Positions 1 through 5,889 are shown, numbered from the stretch's first letter. The stretch is DNA of 6,110 bases from Ghiorsea sp. (GCA_027053695.1 JALUHL010000001.1:1-6110), one strand, 5' to 3'. Notes: generated from the letters alone by a model not told the origin. Made by a program: numbers and translations.

Positions 1-147
1 CAGCACATCTTGCCGTACTGCCTGATACAAAATGTTCTATCAGTTTCATCTGCTTATATTGGCTTAATCGACTCTTTCTCATACTGCCCCTCATGATAAC
101 TTTTCCTAGTTATCTGGGACAGCCCCATCTTTTTTATTTCATCAGAG
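1..147. other. Upstream region of the FG-GAP gene, possible lost signal-peptide segment
   Basis: No complete gene is visible here. The frame of the downstream FG-GAP protein is open back to base 100 (stop TAA at 97-99) but has no ATG, GTG or TTG between 100 and 147. A second frame (codon positions starting at 3, 6, 9 and so on) is open from the window edge to a stop at 241-243. Over 66-113 it reads NRLFLILPLMITFPSY, which looks like the basic-plus-hydrophobic part of a signal peptide. That frame has no ATG before base 93. I infer, weakly, that a secretion signal once joined the downstream frame and that a frameshift or sequencing error separates them. No convincing promoter was found. Confidence 0.3.
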
Positions 148-1182
148 GTGAGTGCAACATCACCTGCACAACCTTTTTATTCTATGGTGACCACAGATGT
201 AAACCAAGATACTTATACGGATGTGATTATCACTCACGATAGGGCAACTGCTATTGGCGTTATGCTTGGCGATGGTCAAGGAGGCTTTGGCCAAGGTATT
301 GCTGATTTATACTCAATAGGTTCAGTAGCTGGAGATATCCAAATATCAGACAACCTAGGTCAGAATACTCCTAGCCAACTCTACTTTTCTGGTAATACCT
401 TTCGACTTTCTTACCGAGCATCCATTAATGGTGCTGCGCCTTATATCAATAATGCTGCTGCAATAACACCGATTTATGGTATATTTAAAGATGTGAATAA
501 TGATGGCTACGCTGACCACCTTTATAATTCAGCATCCAGTGAATTTGCGATTGAGGTAGGGTTGAATGGTATAAGTTTTGGAACACCAACCTTGTTTTAT
601 GCCCCTTTGTATATGACCGTGAAAGATGTTGCTGATGCCAATGGCGATGGTTTCAATGATTTATTGCTGAGTGGTTTTAATGAGTTTGCAATTGCTTATG
701 GAGATGGCACGGGTTCCTTTCCTACGCAGAGCCGAGTTGTTCCTATTAATGGTGAAGCGCAAATGTTTCTCAATATTAATCATGATGGCTATGCAGATAT
801 CCTTTGTGAGGATATCGCGTACTCTTATTATGTTATAATTAATGACCAGCCTCAAAGTTTTAACAATCAGGTTCAAACTAGTCTCTATACTTCAGGTTTT
901 GCAGCGGTGAAAACAGCGGATATTAATGCCGATAATTATTCAGACATACTTATCGCTGATGGTTCTTTTGATGTATATTATGGTAAAGGAGATGGTTCAT
1001 TTGCTTTATCCAAATCATACAATGTCGAGCAAGATTTACCTACGCAAAATCTACCTCAGCCAGACCCTTCCGTAGGCGTAAAACCTGAGAGTAGTAATGG
1101 GTGTTTGCTTGGCGTTAGTCCATTGGGCTTACTAGGCTTTGCTTTTTGTTTATTGCTTTTGTTTAGGGGTAAAGGTTTTTAG
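148..1182 (+). CDS. FG-GAP/VCBS repeat protein with C-terminal sorting-like tail; 5' end doubtful
   Basis: This is a predicted exported beta-propeller protein. Calcium-loop-like motifs recur at residues 17-25 (DVNQDTYTD), 115-123 (DVNNDGYAD), 163-171 (DANGDGFND), 209-217 (NINHDGYAD) and 258-266 (DINADNYSD). A degenerate copy lies near 68-77. The spacing of 46-51 residues gives six blades of the FG-GAP/VCBS type; family propellers often have seven. The last 30 residues hold Cys319, a hydrophobic stretch (about 320-339) and a short basic end (RGK). This resembles CTERM-type sorting signals, although I cannot assign the subtype. The GTG start at 148 is the only start upstream of Met13. It has no properly spaced ribosome site (AGAGG touches the start codon) and no signal peptide, so the true N-terminus is probably missing or frameshifted. 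The specific ligand or role is unknown. Base composition is more AT-rich than in the genes that follow. Confidence 0.7.
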   Translation: MSATSPAQPFYSMVTTDVNQDTYTDVIITHDRATAIGVMLGDGQGGFGQGIADLYSIGSVAGDIQISDNLGQNTPSQLYFSGNTFRLSYRASINGAAPYINNAAAITPIYGIFKDVNNDGYADHLYNSASSEFAIEVGLNGISFGTPTLFYAPLYMTVKDVADANGDGFNDLLLSGFNEFAIAYGDGTGSFPTQSRVVPINGEAQMFLNINHDGYADILCEDIAYSYYVIINDQPQSFNNQVQTSLYTSGFAAVKTADINADNYSDILIADGSFDVYYGKGDGSFALSKSYNVEQDLPTQNLPQPDPSVGVKPESSNGCLLGVSPLGLLGFAFCLLLLFRGKGF

Positions 1183-1270
1183 AGGGTTTAGTAAGGGGTA
1201 ACACTAATCGCAGATTAAATTGTTCTGAGTGTTTACATCAATGGGAGTAGGATTAGTTTCACGTCATCTT

Positions 1271-1504
1271 ATGAAAAAACGACTTAATATTGCTAAACAA
1301 CCTATTGTCATGCGCACTGCAACGCGTTTCGCTTTGATTGTAGGGCCTATTCTTATTTTGATTAACCATGGCGATAAAATCATGGCAGGAGAAATGCAGC
1401 AACTGGATTGGTTGAAATGCTTTATCACGATTCTTGTGCCTTATACGGTATCTACGCTTTCCAGTATCAGCGCCTACCTTGCTTGTGAGCGAGATGATGA
1501 CTGA
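1271..1504 (+). CDS. nrtS: NrtS-family small membrane protein (putative nitrate/nitrite transporter)
   Basis: A 77-residue protein with two predicted membrane helices (about 19-33 and 48-66). The sequence ALIVGPILILINHGD, followed by an acidic/tryptophan linker and VPYTVSTLSS, matches the pattern I know for NrtS (ALxVALVVGTILNLINQGD ... lTYLVPYxVSTYSS). NrtS proteins were described in cyanobacteria and other bacteria as small nitrate/nitrite transporters. I chose ATG 1271 because it puts about 20 residues before the first conserved block, the usual family layout. The frame stays open further up, with GTG at 1229 and ATG at 1241 as alternatives; none of the three has a strong ribosome site. 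The gene ends inside the start of ribD (ATGATGACTGA overlap), which implies translational coupling. No nitrate-assimilation gene is visible nearby, so the substrate is inferred from family membership alone. Confidence 0.7.
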   Translation: MKKRLNIAKQPIVMRTATRFALIVGPILILINHGDKIMAGEMQQLDWLKCFITILVPYTVSTLSSISAYLACERDDD

Positions 1505-2573
1505 TAAACATAAGCATTGGATACAGCTTGCGTTAGCTGAAGCCATCAAAGGTTTGGGCAACACGCATCCTAACCCTACGGTAGGGGCAATCATTGTGCG
1601 TGATGAGCAAGTGTTGGGCAAAGGTTTTACACAACCCGCAGGCGGTCATCACGCAGAAATTCAAGCGCTAGAACAAGCAGGCGATGTGCAAGGGGCAACG
1701 CTTTATGTCACCTTAGAGCCATGCGCAGCACAAGGGCGCACGCCAGCGTGTACATCGGCGATTATCCCATCAGGTATCACCACGGTGGTGTATGCATCAT
1801 CCGACCCTAATCCCAAGATGGCAGGTGGTGCTCAAGTATTACAAGAAGCGGGTATTGAAGTCGTGGGTGAGGTTTGTAAGGCAGAAGCCGATATGCTCAA
1901 CCGCCCATTTTTTCATTATATGCAAACAGGATTACCTTGGGTGATTGCCAAAGCTGCGGTTTCCTTGGATGGTAAAATGGCAACGCGCACTCAAGATTCG
2001 CAATGGATTAGTGGTGCAGAGTCGCGCAAACATGCGCATGGTGTGCGTGCTTTATGCGATGCGATTGTGGTGGGCGTAGGCACACTTGTTCACGATAATC
2101 CATCATTAACCATCCGTGATGCAGAGCCGATTGGCAAACCCTTGCTTAGGGTGGTGTTGGGTAAACAAGCGCCTGAATTCTTTACAGATTGTAAGCTGCT
2201 ATCTGGTGAAGCGCCCAGCCGTTTTTATGTCACTCAAGATGATGACAACGCTGAGGCATGGCGAAACAAAGGTATGGATGTGGTTGTGGTGGATGATTAT
2301 ACCGCAGGATTCAAACATTTAGCGGCTGATGGCTGTTTGCAAGTGTTGTTGGAAGGTGGTGGTAAACTGCATGCTGCGTGCTTGGAGCATGGCATCAGCA
2401 ATGAATTGTTGTTGTATCAAGCGCCTTTGTTGATTGGAGGCACGGATGCCATGAGCTTTTGGCATGGTAAAGGTATTGATACCATGGCTGAAGCGGTTCA
2501 AATTCATGATATTAAGCATCAACGATTGGGTGCTGATGTGTTGATTCGTGGAGACATTGTTTACCCCGCTTAA
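1497..2573 (+). CDS. ribD: Bifunctional riboflavin biosynthesis deaminase/reductase RibD
   Basis: RibD deaminates 2,5-diamino-6-ribosylamino-4(3H)-pyrimidinone 5'-phosphate and then reduces the ribosyl side chain with NADPH, the second and third steps of riboflavin synthesis from GTP, in the cytoplasm. The N-terminal deaminase domain has HAE (His52 zinc ligand, Glu54 catalytic) and PCAAQGRTPAC (zinc ligands Cys76 and Cys85). HPNPTVGAIIV comes just before. The reductase domain starts near residue 149 with AKAAVSLDGKMA and DSQWISG, then GVGTLVHDNPSLTIRD, and ends with LLEGGGKL (Glu286, Gly287-289). At 358 residues it has normal full length. ATG 1497 is preferred because GTGAG at 1485-1489 is 7 bases upstream; ATG 1494 directly before it is equally possible. 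The frame also extends back to 1434, but those residues are not RibD-like. It overlaps nrtS at its start and comEC at its end. No riboflavin synthase gene follows, and no FMN riboswitch is seen. Confidence 0.96.
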   Translation: MTDKHKHWIQLALAEAIKGLGNTHPNPTVGAIIVRDEQVLGKGFTQPAGGHHAEIQALEQAGDVQGATLYVTLEPCAAQGRTPACTSAIIPSGITTVVYASSDPNPKMAGGAQVLQEAGIEVVGEVCKAEADMLNRPFFHYMQTGLPWVIAKAAVSLDGKMATRTQDSQWISGAESRKHAHGVRALCDAIVVGVGTLVHDNPSLTIRDAEPIGKPLLRVVLGKQAPEFFTDCKLLSGEAPSRFYVTQDDDNAEAWRNKGMDVVVVDDYTAGFKHLAADGCLQVLLEGGGKLHAACLEHGISNELLLYQAPLLIGGTDAMSFWHGKGIDTMAEAVQIHDIKHQRLGADVLIRGDIVYPA

Positions 2574-4878
2574 AAGGCTTCCTTTGCTTTTACCAAGCCT
2601 AGCTTGGGTATGTGGTCTAATTCTTGGTCTAAATGCTGCTCAGTTTGAATTATTGAGCTTGTACAGCCTTATCGTGCCACTTCTTCTGTTTTACGTTTTT
2701 AAAAAGCCTTGGCTACTCTTTTTATGTGCGGGGTTTGCTTTTGGCGCGGGCACACATGCTTGGCAACAACATCAACTGACTGTGGACGATACATGGCTGG
2801 GGCATAAGGTGCAGATAGAAGGGAGCATCCAAAATGTGCGACACACCGCACAATACACCAAGCTTAGGTTAGCGGATGTGCAGCGCGATGATGGGTGTAA
2901 GCTAGAGGCTTTGATTGATGTCTATGTTTATCATCAGCAACTTCAATTACTGCCTGACATGCAAATTGCTGCCACGGTCAAACTACATAAGCCACACAAT
3001 AAAAAGAATCCCGCTTATTTTGATTATGAGCAATATATGTTTCAGCAGGGTGTGGCGTTGATGGGTAGCGTCTCGGGCGATGTGCAAGTTGTGCAATCAG
3101 ATATTTCAGGATTGGAAACACTTCGGCAACGTATTCGTGAGGCTTTGCGTGATGTGGAGCAGAATCAACAAGGCATATTGTTGGCATTATTGCTTGCTGA
3201 TAGAAGCCAAGTGCCGCTGCTTATCCATGATGATTTTGCAGCCAGTGGCGCTATGCATTTGTTGGCTATTTCAGGTTTACACATGGGTTTGGTTGCTGCT
3301 TGGGGCTTTGTTCTAGCATGGTGGTTCATCACAAGGCGAGAAGCTTGGATTATTGCCTTTCCAGTGCGGCTTATCGCATTAAGTGCGGGTTTAGGTTTAG
3401 CATTGATATATGCAACACTTGCGGGATGGCCTATCCCTGCGCAACGCGCGTTTTTGATGTTGCTTGCAGGCATGTTGGCTTGGGCTTTGCGCGGCAAGCA
3501 AGTGGCGCTGAACACCATGTTTGCTGCACTCTTGTTGATAACGCTCTTTGACCCTGAATCTGTGCGCTCAATTTCATTATGGTTATCTTTTATCGCAACA
3601 TCTGCGCTGCTGATTTGGGCGGCAAGGCAAACAGCCAGCAACAGTATCTTTGAGCAAGTTTGGATGTGGATTCAAGGCATGTTTTGGGTATCGTTGATTG
3701 CATCGCTGGCTACATTGCCTTTGATGGGTTTTATCTTTGAGCGGCTGCCAGCTTGGGGTTTGCTTGCCAATGCTTTGCTTGTGCCATTGTATGCATTTTG
3801 GGTACTTCCTTTAGCGCTTTTGGCTGAATGTTTAGCTGTTTTTGGTCTCTCAAACGTTGCTGCTACTGTATTTAGCTTGTCAGGGCATGGTATCGCTTTG
3901 GGCAATGATATGTTACAAGCTTTATATGCCTTGCCATGGGGTAAGCTGTGGTTGCGCAGCGATATGCCTTGGATGTTTGCTGCGCTTGGATTTGCTTTGC
4001 TTGCTGTGGGCATGCTTTGGCTTTATCAAAAGCGAAAAATAAGCATGGGTTTATTGATGGTTGCCTTGGCGGTGTATGCTCTTGCTTTAACCTCAGAACA
4101 TCATCCCAAACAAGCTTCTTTTTATGTTTGGGATGTGGGGCAAGGCGCATCCTCATGGTTATCCTTGCCAGATTTTCAATTGTTGGTGGATATGCCGGGC
4201 AAATCAGGCAGTCGGTTTAATGGCGGCTCGATTGCAGCGCAAAACATGCGAAGGTTTGGACTATTGCATGCTGATGCTGTGGCGCTTACTCATGCCCAAT
4301 CCGACCATGCAGGCGGCTTTGAGCGATTGTTAGCCAACTTGAATGATGTGGGTGAGCTATGGCTTGCGGATGTGCCTGAAAATCATGTGTATTTCCAAGC
4401 GATATTGGCGAATCAGCCTGTGCGTTGGTTAAAGCAAGGAGATAGCTTTGATGTGCAAGGTGCTGCGGTTCAAGTGCTTTGGCCGCCCAAGGGTTATGCG
4501 CCCCGCAATAGCAATAATGCTTCTTTGGTCTTGTTGTTCACATTGGATTCAGGGCAGCGTTTGTTATTGGCTGGGGATATGGAAGCGCCAGTGGAGCATG
4601 CCCTAGAGCAAAGTATGCAACCTGTGGATGTGATGCTGATGCCACATCATGGCAGTAACACCTCAAGCACCATAGCTTTTGTAGAGCGAGTGCGGCCTAA
4701 AATAGCGATTGCGCAAACAGGCTATAAGAATCACTACGGTTTTCCTCAAGATATGGTGGTGCAGCGGTATAAGGATGTGGATAGCCAAGTGTTGAATACA
4801 GCCGATGGTTATGTGCATATCAGCTTTTCAGAGCATGGTATCAAGCTTGAGCAACAAGTAAATCAGAGGGGAAATTAG
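2548..4878 (+). CDS. comEC: DNA internalization competence protein ComEC/Rec2
   Basis: ComEC forms the inner-membrane channel that admits single-stranded DNA during natural transformation. The 776 residues match the usual size of three-domain proteobacterial Rec2/ComEC. The N-terminal part has early membrane helices and a soluble OB-like region (DUF4131, about 20-170). The Competence domain (about 205-490) carries LAISGLHMG (residues 239-247) and many membrane helices. A metallo-beta-lactamase domain (about 522-770) shows DVGQG (529-533), THAQSDHAGG (His582, Asp586, His587), LLAGDM (Asp677) and PHHGS (His700, His701). The third position of the HxDxDH-type motif is Gln584 rather than the usual Asp or His. 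Translation probably starts at GTG 2548, overlapping ribD by 26 bases; TTG 2557 is an alternative, but GGAG at 2550-2553 is close to it. Overlap with ribD suggests coupled expression. A stem-loop terminator lies just downstream. Confidence 0.95.
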   Translation: METLFTPLKRLPLLLPSLAWVCGLILGLNAAQFELLSLYSLIVPLLLFYVFKKPWLLFLCAGFAFGAGTHAWQQHQLTVDDTWLGHKVQIEGSIQNVRHTAQYTKLRLADVQRDDGCKLEALIDVYVYHQQLQLLPDMQIAATVKLHKPHNKKNPAYFDYEQYMFQQGVALMGSVSGDVQVVQSDISGLETLRQRIREALRDVEQNQQGILLALLLADRSQVPLLIHDDFAASGAMHLLAISGLHMGLVAAWGFVLAWWFITRREAWIIAFPVRLIALSAGLGLALIYATLAGWPIPAQRAFLMLLAGMLAWALRGKQVALNTMFAALLLITLFDPESVRSISLWLSFIATSALLIWAARQTASNSIFEQVWMWIQGMFWVSLIASLATLPLMGFIFERLPAWGLLANALLVPLYAFWVLPLALLAECLAVFGLSNVAATVFSLSGHGIALGNDMLQALYALPWGKLWLRSDMPWMFAALGFALLAVGMLWLYQKRKISMGLLMVALAVYALALTSEHHPKQASFYVWDVGQGASSWLSLPDFQLLVDMPGKSGSRFNGGSIAAQNMRRFGLLHADAVALTHAQSDHAGGFERLLANLNDVGELWLADVPENHVYFQAILANQPVRWLKQGDSFDVQGAAVQVLWPPKGYAPRNSNNASLVLLFTLDSGQRLLLAGDMEAPVEHALEQSMQPVDVMLMPHHGSNTSSTIAFVERVRPKIAIAQTGYKNHYGFPQDMVVQRYKDVDSQVLNTADGYVHISFSEHGIKLEQQVNQRGN

Positions 4879-4893
4879 TGCTACAAACTCTTA

Positions 4894-4916
4894 GGCAGGC
4901 AAGAAAAAGGCCTGCC
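4894..4916 (+). repeat. Alternative 7-bp hairpin sharing an arm with the terminator
   Basis: GGCAGGC at 4894-4900 can pair with GCCTGCC at 4910-4916 across a 9-base A-rich loop. The same 4910-4916 arm also forms the left side of the longer terminator stem (4906-4916 with 4942-4952). The two hairpins therefore exclude each other. In comEC mRNA this shorter hairpin forms first and could weaken termination. Whether that has any regulatory role is inference. Confidence 0.45.
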
Positions 4917-4952
4917 AAGGGGGGAGGGGGGAAAGGGAGGAGGCAGGCCTTT
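4906..4952. terminator. Bidirectional stem-loop terminator between comEC and ssrS
   Basis: AAAGGCCTGCC (4906-4916) and GGCAGGCCTTT (4942-4952) form a perfect 11-bp inverted repeat. The 25-base loop is purely purine on the + strand and contains two G6 runs, a G3 run and a GG. On the minus strand the stem is followed by TTTTTCTT, a good U-tract, so it should end the minus-strand 6S RNA precursor. On the + strand it is followed by TTTATCTTT, a weaker tract, which would still serve comEC 28 bases after its stop codon. The loop is unusually long for an intrinsic terminator. Confidence 0.75.
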
Positions 4953-4961
4953 ATCTTTGCA

Positions 4962-5136
4962 GCCGTTAGACTGGCGTTGCAACCTACAAAAACCTAAACC
5001 CTAAAATGTTAGGGGGATGCTTCTCTCTGATTTTAGGTTTCCCAACAAAGGGAACGCACACCATCAGAATATCAGCTTCCATATAAAACGTATCGGTTCA
5101 GTTTTATAAGTTACAACGCCAGTCCAACCACGTTGT
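4962..5136 (-). ncRNA. ssrS: 6S RNA (regulator of RNA polymerase sigma-70 holoenzyme)
   Basis: 6S RNA mimics an open promoter and sequesters the sigma-70 holoenzyme in stationary phase. Bases 5128-5102 pair with 4965-4991 in a 27-bp uninterrupted closing helix on the minus-strand transcript. Four of these pairs (5125/4968, 5113/4980, 5109/4984, 5106/4987) are G-U wobbles there but A/C mismatches on the + strand, which sets the strand. Inside lies a bubble whose 5' side reads CUGAACCGAUA, close to CUGAGCCGAUA in the E. coli 6S RNA as I remember it. Its 3' side holds a small hairpin (CCCUAA-CAUU-UUAGGG), also typical of 6S. The terminal arm pairs GGA and GCU with AGC and UCC around an A/A mismatch, then UCUGAU with AUCAGA, then UUCCC with GGGAA. 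The length of about 165-175 nt fits the family. Ends are estimates: the 5' end comes from the -10 element and the 3' end from the helix. The usual downstream ygfA gene is absent. Confidence 0.78.
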
Positions 5137-5142
5137 ATATGT

Positions 5143-5151
5143 AGTATAGCA
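5143..5151 (-). promoter_or_regulatory. Extended -10 promoter of ssrS
   Basis: Read on the minus strand, TGCTATACT (5151-5143) is an extended -10 element: TG, one base, then TATACT, which matches TATAAT at five of six positions. Transcription would begin near 5136, about eight bases before the start of the 6S closing helix. No good -35 hexamer sits 16-18 bases upstream, which suits an extended -10 or activator-dependent promoter. Confidence 0.6.
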
Positions 5152-5169
5152 GCTCTGATGCCAAAGGCA

Positions 5170-5185
5170 TGTGATACAGGTCATA
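5170..5185. promoter_or_regulatory. CRP-like binding site upstream of ssrS
   Basis: TGTGATACAGGTCATA matches the CRP half-site pattern TGTGA-N6-TCACA at nine of ten fixed positions. Its centre, between 5177 and 5178, falls at -41.5 from the predicted ssrS start at 5136. That is the classical position for a CRP-family activator overlapping the -35 region, and the -35 here is poor. The match is seen directly; use by a CRP homologue is inferred, and the transcription start is only predicted. Confidence 0.4.
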
Positions 5186-5198
5186 CATATTGAAAATA

Positions 5199-5247
5199 AA
5201 GGTTTGTTTAGCGCAAAGACGGTTTTACTTTGTGTCTTTTAAACCTT
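5199..5247. repeat. Nested inverted repeats in the ssrS-dinB intergenic region
   Basis: AAGGTTT (5199-5205) pairs with AAACCTT (5241-5247). Inside, AAAGAC (5215-5220) pairs with GTCTTT (5234-5239) around a 13-base loop. The arms are separated by nine bases on one side and one on the other, so the structure is imperfect. No U-tract or coding potential clarifies its purpose. It may be a binding region or simply AT-rich symmetry. Confidence 0.35.
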
Positions 5248-5270
5248 ATACCAACCATGGCTGCCGATTT

Positions 5271-5310
5271 TTTGACAGTAAGCGTCAAATTAATTTTGCG
5301 GTTTAACCGC
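5271..5310. promoter_or_regulatory. Two palindromes upstream of the dinB-like gene, candidate operator region
   Basis: TTTGAC (5271-5276) and GTCAAA (5284-5289) form a 6-bp inverted repeat with a 7-base spacer. Directly after it, GCGGTTTAACCGC (5298-5310) is a perfect palindrome around one central T. TTGACA (5272-5277) looks like a -35 hexamer, but no -10 sits at normal spacing; TATACG (5317-5322) is the nearest good -10-like box. Regulator binding is therefore plausible for the dinB-like gene, but the promoter itself is not resolved. Confidence 0.35.
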
Positions 5311-5339
5311 TATTCCTATACGGTTTTGTTTCAATTTCT

Positions 5340-5351
5340 GGGGAGAGGTGA
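5340..5351 (+). promoter_or_regulatory. Ribosome binding site that argues for an upstream non-AUG start
   Basis: GGGGAGAGGTGA contains AGAGGTGA, a close match to the AGGAGGTGA complement of the 16S rRNA tail. From the last G of AGAGG (5348) there are 6 bases to ATC 5355, but 24 to ATG 5373. No ATG, GTG or TTG lies in frame between the stop at 5349-5351 and ATG 5373. Confidence 0.6.
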
Positions 5352-5354
5352 TTT

Positions 5355-5888
5355 ATCGAATATTTACAGCGCATGGCGCGATACAATCAATGGATGAATG
5401 CCAAGCTATACGACAAAGTGCAGCTTTTATCCGATGATGAAATCGCCAAAGACAGAGGCGCATTTTTCTCATCCATACTGGGTACACTTAACCACCTTTT
5501 GGTGGCAGATTTGTTTTGGTTTCGCCGTTTTGCAGCATCCAAAGTTTGTAGAGAACATTTAGTAGCCATGAAAACCATGCCGCAACCAAGTGGACTCGAT
5601 GATATTTTGTTTGCCGATATTCGAGCTTTGCGAGAGCAGCGTGACATTATGGATAAGCTGATTTTAGATTTTAGCCAAGTTTGGGATGAAGCCATGCTGC
5701 AATCAGATATTCGATACAGAAATATGAAAGGCATCAAATATCAAAAGCCGTTGGGTGAACTACTGCAACATGTGTTTAATCATCAAACCCATCACAGAGG
5801 GCAAGTTACCACGCTTCTTTTTCAAGCAGGCATTGACCCAGAAGCTACAGATTTACTGGTGATGATGATGGAAGATAAACGAGACTAA
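5355..5888 (+). CDS. DinB-family (DUF664-like) putative metalloprotein, possible AUC start
   Basis: DinB-like proteins are four-helix-bundle proteins, usually with a three-histidine metal site. Some are thiol transferases or damage-inducible proteins, and many have no known reaction. From ATG 5373 (171 residues) the protein shows MARYNQWMN, then DRGAFFSSILGTLNHLLVAD with His41, and late in the chain NHQTHHRGQ with His137 and His141. These three histidines are the likely metal ligands. The strong ribosome site GGGGAGAGG (5340-5348) is too far from ATG 5373 (24 bases) but lies 6 bases before an in-frame ATC at 5355. Starting there adds six residues (IEYLQR), the short lead that homologues usually have before MARYNxW. 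I therefore set the start at 5355, with 5373 as the conservative choice. The gene is divergent from ssrS and directly followed by higB. Function beyond family is unknown. Confidence 0.85.
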   Translation: MEYLQRMARYNQWMNAKLYDKVQLLSDDEIAKDRGAFFSSILGTLNHLLVADLFWFRRFAASKVCREHLVAMKTMPQPSGLDDILFADIRALREQRDIMDKLILDFSQVWDEAMLQSDIRYRNMKGIKYQKPLGELLQHVFNHQTHHRGQVTTLLFQAGIDPEATDLLVMMMEDKRD

Positions 5889-5889
5889 T

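Noticed and set aside
1229..1270. Longer nrtS starting at GTG 1229 or ATG 1241
   Set aside because: It would add 10 to 14 residues beyond the usual family N-terminus and neither start has a clear ribosome site. It cannot be excluded.
1183..1270. Promoter or terminator between the FG-GAP gene and nrtS
   Set aside because: No hairpin with a T-run and no convincing -35/-10 pair was found in this short stretch.
1434..1496. Upstream extension of ribD by about 21 residues
   Set aside because: These residues overlap the NrtS coding sequence and do not resemble RibD; ATG 1494 or 1497 places the deaminase start at the usual position.
1259..1621. 120-residue open frame on the minus strand across nrtS and the start of ribD
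   Set aside because: It is antisense to two genes with clear family motifs and its product looks like nothing recognisable.
3165..3641. 158-residue open frame on the minus strand
   Set aside because: It lies wholly inside comEC, has no family features, and arises from the codon bias of the opposite strand.
4999..5014. CCCTAA/TTAGGG, telomere-like repeats
   Set aside because: Each occurs once, as the two arms of a small hairpin inside the 6S bubble, not as a tandem array.
4965..5128. A structured RNA or riboswitch on the + strand downstream of comEC
   Set aside because: The same helix would have four A/C mismatches on the + strand but only G-U wobbles on the minus strand. The promoter-like element and the better U-tract also lie on the minus strand.
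5272..5296. TTGACA with TAATTT as the promoter of the dinB-like gene
   Set aside because: The spacing is only 13 bases, too short for sigma-70, and TTGACA is part of an inverted repeat.
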